Shown: one piece after another, positions 33,086 through 35,984 of the stretch
How positions within the stretch are numbered: the first letter of the stretch is position 1
Layout: the number at the start of each line of letters is the position of its first letter
NCBI GenBank assembly: GCA_025360425.1
Contig: JANYCD010000041.1
Location: forward strand, 1 to 35,984
From: Sterolibacteriaceae bacterium
GTDB lineage: Bacteria; Pseudomonadota; Gammaproteobacteria; Burkholderiales; Rhodocyclaceae
DNA length: 35,984 nt
Reading direction: 5' to 3'
Position numbers and translations under genes: made by a program
Notes under the pieces: model-generated
What the model saw: the letters and a program-made list of their open reading frames with translations, nothing else
The model's database searches: none
Told to the model about the DNA's origin: nothing

Positions 33086-34128
33086 TCCTTGCGTTCAAAC
33101 AGGTAGTGGCTCACCAGCCACTGCTGGCCACGCTCATAGCCGAACAGCTCGGCACAGGACATGAAGAAAATGCGCCAGCGCATCCACCACTGCGCGGCGT
33201 TTTCGACGCCGTAGGTCTGCTCCAGAATCGGCCAAAGCGTTGCGCGTTGCCGATCCATGTTCATCAGCCAGGCGTTGGCCGTGCGCTGGTAATGTGTGCC
33301 GTCCCAGCGCCAGCGTTGCAGAAATTTGAGGTCGTCCTGAAAGCGCAGCGCCAGATCGTCACTGGGCATCATGCCGCCGGAAAAGAAATGGCGACTCATC
33401 CAGTCGCTGGCGTCGCGTTCCTCAAAGAGGTAAGGCGTGGTGCGATGGGTGAACACATGCATGAAGAATCGTCCCTCCGGCCGCAGCCAGCCATGCACGC
33501 GGTGAAACAGCTCGGGCCAGTTGCGCATGTGCTCGAACATTTCCACCGAGACGATGCGGTCAAAACGCTGGTTGATATCGAAGTCGTTCATGTCGCAGGT
33601 CAGCACGTTCAGGTTTTTAAAGCCGCGACTTGCGACTTCGGCTTCGATGAAGTTGCGTTGCGAATGTGAATTGGAAATTGCGGTGACCTGGCTGTGCGGA
33701 TAGTGTTCGGCCATCCACAGGCTGAGCGAACCCCAGCCGCAACCGAGTTCGAGAATATCCTGACCATCGCGCAGGCCGGCATGCTCGCAGCTCGCCCGCA
33801 AGGCTGCCGCTTCCGCCTCGTCCAGGGTGTTGATTCCGGCGGGCCACCAGCACGAACTATATTTGCGGTGCCGCCCCAGCACCCGGGCAAAAAATTCGGC
33901 CGGCACCTCATAGTGCTGCTCGTTGGCTTTTTCCGTCAGCAGCGCAACCGGCGCCGCCCAGAGCTGATCGGCGAAGGCTTCGTTCAGCGCGGCGGCAAGA
34001 TCGATGTCGTCAGCGCCGATTTCGCGCAGGCGCTGTTTCAGCAGGCGGCGAATGCCGGCGCGGATGAACGTGTCGGGCACTCGACCCTGTTCCACCCAAT
34101 CGATCGCGAGATTTGTCGTTTGATTCAC
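33082..34128 (-). CDS. CFA-superfamily methyltransferase resembling plant coclaurine N-methyltransferase (first gene of the operon)
   Basis: A 348-residue SAM-dependent methyltransferase. Block by block it follows plant coclaurine N-methyltransferase: N-terminal IRRLLKQRLREI, YEVPAEFFARVLG, KYSSCWWPAGINTLDEAE, SAM motif ILELGCGWGSLSLWMA, VTAISNSHSQRNFIE, SVEMFEHMRNW, RHFFSGGMMPS and the C-terminal MSCAELFGYERGQQWLVSHY. The EHVG of true CFA synthases is EHM here, so the acceptor may not be an acyl double bond. I use GTG at 34128: GGGAG lies 8 bases upstream, whereas an ATG at 34152 has no such site. It heads the nine-gene operon behind the ECF-type promoter at 34206-34234. Confidence 0.9.
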   Translation of the reverse strand: MNQTTNLAIDWVEQGRVPDTFIRAGIRRLLKQRLREIGADDIDLAAALNEAFADQLWAAPVALLTEKANEQHYEVPAEFFARVLGRHRKYSSCWWPAGINTLDEAEAAALRASCEHAGLRDGQDILELGCGWGSLSLWMAEHYPHSQVTAISNSHSQRNFIEAEVASRGFKNLNVLTCDMNDFDINQRFDRIVSVEMFEHMRNWPELFHRVHGWLRPEGRFFMHVFTHRTTPYLFEERDASDWMSRHFFSGGMMPSDDLALRFQDDLKFLQRWRWDGTHYQRTANAWLMNMDRQRATLWPILEQTYGVENAAQWWMRWRIFFMSCAELFGYERGQQWLVSHYLFERKE

Positions 34129-34160
34129 TGGTAAGCTCCCGTGGCAGAACAAGTTTCAGG

Positions 34161-34182
34161 TGGCCGCTTTTTTGTGCGGCCA
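34161..34182. other. hairpin in the 5' leader of the lipid operon
   Basis: TGGCCGC (34161-34167) and GCGGCCA (34176-34182) form a 7-bp stem with an 8-base T-rich loop. It lies between the predicted start of transcription (about 34199) and the GTG at 34128. No T-run follows on the minus strand, so it is not an intrinsic terminator. Confidence 0.5.
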
Positions 34183-34205
34183 ATAAAAATGAGGCGTCTG
34201 AGAGC

Positions 34206-34234
34206 TATACGGGCAACCTCTCGATTCGGATGCA
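34206..34234 (-). promoter_or_regulatory. ECF-type promoter of the nine-gene lipid operon
   Basis: On the minus strand TGCATCC (34234-34228), 16 bases, then CGTATA (34211-34206). The same -35, spacer length and CGTA core occur on the other strand before the sigma gene. The leader to the GTG would be about 70 bases. Assignment to the adjacent ECF sigma is inferred from sharing and position. Confidence 0.75.
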
Positions 34235-34256
34235 CCGGCCCAAAACTTTTCAGGGC

Positions 34257-34285
34257 TGCATCCATTTGCCCCTCCGGGGCGTAAT
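34257..34285 (+). promoter_or_regulatory. ECF-type autoregulatory promoter of the sigma/anti-sigma genes
   Basis: TGCATCC (34257-34263), 16 bases, then CGTAAT (34280-34285), about 48 bases before the sigma ATG. The CATCC core resembles the -35 of SigK-type promoters that are controlled with RskA anti-sigma factors (from memory). It is the mirror partner of the motif at 34206-34234. Confidence 0.75.
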
Positions 34286-34332
34286 AACCGTCAAGGACAG
34301 CGGGTGCCAAAGCCCGCCACGAAAGAAGAGAC

Positions 34333-34932
34333 ATGGCAGACGATCAGGAACTCAGAAAATTGTTGTTGCGCACCGCGGCCCGCGACGAAGGCTCGGCCGA
34401 GGCGTTCGAGCGCCTCTACAAACTGTGCGCACCGATGTTGCTCGGCGTGGCCCAGCGCATCGTGCGACGTCGTGAACTAGCGGAGGAAGTACTGCACGAC
34501 GGATTCAGCGCCATCTGGCGCACGGCCGGCACCTTCTCCCCGTTCGTCGCGCAGCCCATGGCATGGATGGCAACCATCGTGCGCAACCGCGCCATCGACG
34601 TGCGCGCCAGCCACGATGTGTCCCGCGTCGATTCGTATCACGACACGCTGGATGAAGACCCCGACGGCGCGCTCGACCGCCTGTTCGACTGGGGGCCCAG
34701 CGCTGACGACAACGAGGACAAGCGCCGCGCCGCGCAATGGGTGCGCGATTGTCTGGCGGAATTGAAAGGCGCCGAGCGCCAAGCGCTGGTACTCGCCTAT
34801 GAACACGGCTTGAGCCATGGTGATCTTGCGCAGCATTTGCGCAAACCGCTTGGCACAGTAAAAAGCTGGGTGCGGCGTGGCCTTGAGAATCTGCGCACCT
34901 GTGTTGAAACCTGCATGGGAGCGGCGCCATGA
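34333..34932 (+). CDS. ECF sigma factor (SigK-like, RskA-linked)
   Basis: A 199-residue sigma-70 family protein with only regions 2 and 4. Region 2 includes AFERLYKLCAPMLLGVAQRIV, ELAEEVLHDGFSAIWR and the DNA-melting PMAWMATIVRNRAIDVRAS; region 4 includes LKGAERQALVLAYEHGLSHGDLAQHL and the recognition helix KPLGTVKSWVRRGLENLR. A long acidic linker (DTLDEDPDGALDRL) separates them. It should direct RNA polymerase to the paired TGCATCC/CGTA promoters. The 3' end overlaps the anti-sigma gene by 4 bases (ATGA). Confidence 0.93.
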   Translation: MADDQELRKLLLRTAARDEGSAEAFERLYKLCAPMLLGVAQRIVRRRELAEEVLHDGFSAIWRTAGTFSPFVAQPMAWMATIVRNRAIDVRASHDVSRVDSYHDTLDEDPDGALDRLFDWGPSADDNEDKRRAAQWVRDCLAELKGAERQALVLAYEHGLSHGDLAQHLRKPLGTVKSWVRRGLENLRTCVETCMGAAP

Positions 34933-35618
34933 ACATGGACCTTCCCGGCCGGCTCGACGCGCTGTGCGGCGAATACATGCTTGGCACCCTGCGCGGCGCT
35001 GCGCGAAAACGTTTCGAACGCGCCCTGCGTGAAGAGCCAAGAGTCGCTCTGCAGTTGGGACACTGGCAGTCCCTTTTTGTACCGAGGTATTCACCAATGA
35101 TCGCTATCGAACCATCACCCAAAGTCTGGAAACGGCTGGACCACGAGATCGGTCTGGCGACCTGGCGCACGCCCTGGTACCGTCGCGCCGGTTTCTGGCG
35201 CGGCTGGTCCGCTGCTGTGACCATTGCGCTGGTGCTGGCCATCGGTGTGCAGACATTCAAGCCCGCGCCGCAAGCGCCGGCCATGGTGGCTATTGCCGAA
35301 ATGGTTGGCAAGCCCGATGGCTCGCATGTCGCGGCGCACCTCTCGCCCGACGGCCGCACCATCGAATTGCACGCATCGCGTCCGGTGCTGGCCGGACCGG
35401 CGCAAAGCTACGAACTGTGGCTCATCCCCGCCGAGGGCGGTGCGGCGATTTCCGTCGCCGTGCTGGGCAGTCTCGATGCGCGCTTCGATGTTCCTGCCGC
35501 GCAGGTGGGCCGGTTCAGCAAGGGCGCCAAGCTTGCCGTCACGGTTGAGCCTGCGGGTGGTTCGCCACACGGTGTTGCCACCGGGCCGGTGATCATGATC
35601 GGCGAAATCAACGTCTGA
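34929..35618 (+). CDS. RskA-family membrane anti-sigma factor
   Basis: A 229-residue protein: cytoplasmic N-terminal helices (DALCGEYMLGTLRGAARKRFERAL), a single membrane helix near 92-110 (WSAAVTIALVLAIGVQTF) and a periplasmic RskA-type domain (SYELWLIPAEGGAAISVAVLG, KLAVTVEPAGGSPHG). The zinc motif HxxxCxxC of ChrR/RsrA-type anti-sigmas is not seen, so it is not a ChrR-like zinc sensor. It should hold the ECF factor at the membrane. RskA proteins are usually released by regulated proteolysis; the signal here is unknown. Confidence 0.9.
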   Translation: MNMDLPGRLDALCGEYMLGTLRGAARKRFERALREEPRVALQLGHWQSLFVPRYSPMIAIEPSPKVWKRLDHEIGLATWRTPWYRRAGFWRGWSAAVTIALVLAIGVQTFKPAPQAPAMVAIAEMVGKPDGSHVAAHLSPDGRTIELHASRPVLAGPAQSYELWLIPAEGGAAISVAVLGSLDARFDVPAAQVGRFSKGAKLAVTVEPAGGSPHGVATGPVIMIGEINV

Positions 35619-35624
35619 TCGGTC

Positions 35625-35651
35625 GTGGCCTTCTCCCCGGGAGAAGGCCAC
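35625..35651. terminator. perfect 27-bp palindrome between convergent genes
   Basis: The 13-base arm GTGGCCTTCTCCC (35625-35637) is exactly inverted at 35639-35651 around one base. It sits 6 bases after the anti-sigma stop and 11 before the hydrolase stop, where a bidirectional terminator belongs. No T-run is present; the GGCCTTCTCCC core also recurs as a dispersed palindrome in proteobacteria. Confidence 0.6.
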
Positions 35652-35662
35652 ACCTCACCGCA

Positions 35663-35984
35663 TCAATCGACGGCTTTGCCGGTTTTGCCTTGCGTCGCGT
35701 CGATAAACTTTGCCACGTCGTCCAGCACCGGCGCGAAGCTGCGCAGCGGCCGCGACAATGCACCGACGATAGTGCGGTGGCCGAGTCGCGGATACACCAC
35801 CTCCGTCACCGCAACGCCCTGGCTGCGCAATCGTGCGCCAAGCCGCACGCTGTTGCCGGGATCGACAACATCGTCTTCCTTCGCCGTCAGCAGCAAAGCG
35901 GGCGGCGCAGATGCGGAAGCGAACTGTATCGGCTGTGTGTTGAGCGGCGTGTCGGGGAAACCGAATACTTTCTTGCTGACTTTG
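35663..35984 (-). CDS. alpha/beta hydrolase, C-terminal part (cut by window edge)
   Basis: The frame is open from the right edge to the stop at 35663, giving about 106 C-terminal residues. APPALLLTAKEDDVVDPGNS carries the acid residue and YPRLGHRTIVGAL the catalytic His of an alpha/beta hydrolase of the esterase/lipase type; the nucleophile lies outside the window. The sequence resembles BD-FAE/carboxylesterase-like enzymes. It converges on the anti-sigma gene; membership in the lipid system is possible but not shown. Confidence 0.8.
   Translation of the reverse strand, partial: KVSKKVFGFPDTPLNTQPIQFASASAPPALLLTAKEDDVVDPGNSVRLGARLRSQGVAVTEVVYPRLGHRTIVGALSRPLRSFAPVLDDVAKFIDATQGKTGKAVD

Noticed and set aside
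34161-34182. Intrinsic terminator between the sigma gene and the lipid operon
   Set aside because: The stem lacks a T-run on either strand and lies inside the predicted leader of the operon.
1-35984. CRISPR array, prophage or insertion sequence
   Set aside because: No regularly spaced direct repeats, transposase or phage structural genes were found; gene order is typical of a chromosome core.

Overview
The window looks like a betaproteobacterial chromosome segment with moderately high GC. The evidence is gene content and order: glnA - DUF4124 - ntrB - ntrC; birA - coaX - SPOR protein; coaE - zapD - yacG beside a Nudix/ThiE fusion; a UbiH-type hydroxylase next to dsbC; and a DUF3683 FAD/Fe-S oxidoreductase. 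I cannot name the genus. No phage, transposase or CRISPR array is visible.

Layout. (1) 1-1443: beginning of a type III Mod-like DNA methyltransferase, cut by the window edge, carrying a palindromic repeat inserted in frame. (2) 1564-5436: very large FAD / 4Fe-4S / CCG oxidoreductase. (3) 5539-6317: DinJ-YafQ type toxin-antitoxin pair with a clear promoter/operator, next to a tRNA with anticodon CAU. (4) 6392-8265: UbiH-family hydroxylase and dsbC. (5) 8412-10954: amt behind a sigma-54 promoter, then mltA; a decayed copy of the mltA 3' end lies on the other side of amt. (6) 11015-16611: housekeeping genes (DUF815 ATPase, Nudix-ThiE, yacG, zapD, coaE, SPOR, coaX, birA). (7) 16620-21456: nitrogen regulation (ntrC, ntrB, DUF4124, glnA) with a consensus sigma-54 promoter and two NtrC-like sites upstream of glnA. 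NtrBC and two likely targets (glnA, amt) are therefore in the same window. (8) 21445-26093: CDF metal transporter, rhodanese, nadA, and a YkgJ/MocA/XdhC set for molybdenum-enzyme maturation with no molybdoenzyme in sight.

(9) 26215-35618 is the most interesting part. An ECF sigma factor and an RskA-like membrane anti-sigma factor face a tightly packed nine-gene operon on the other strand. In transcription order the operon encodes a methyltransferase resembling plant coclaurine N-methyltransferases (CFA-synthase superfamily), DUF2878 and DUF1295 membrane proteins, a secreted DUF6134-like protein, a lipocalin lipoprotein, an acyl desaturase, a FAD amine-oxidase-like oxidoreductase, DUF1365 and a CFA synthase. 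Most junctions overlap by a few bases. The 204-bp divergent region holds the same bipartite motif, TGCATCC-N16-CGTA, once on each strand at promoter distance from each gene. I read this as an ECF-controlled envelope-lipid modification system: sigma drives itself and the operon, and the anti-sigma holds it off until an envelope or oxidative signal arrives. The operon's product is unknown. A terminal alpha/beta hydrolase, cut by the window end, lies convergent to the anti-sigma gene.
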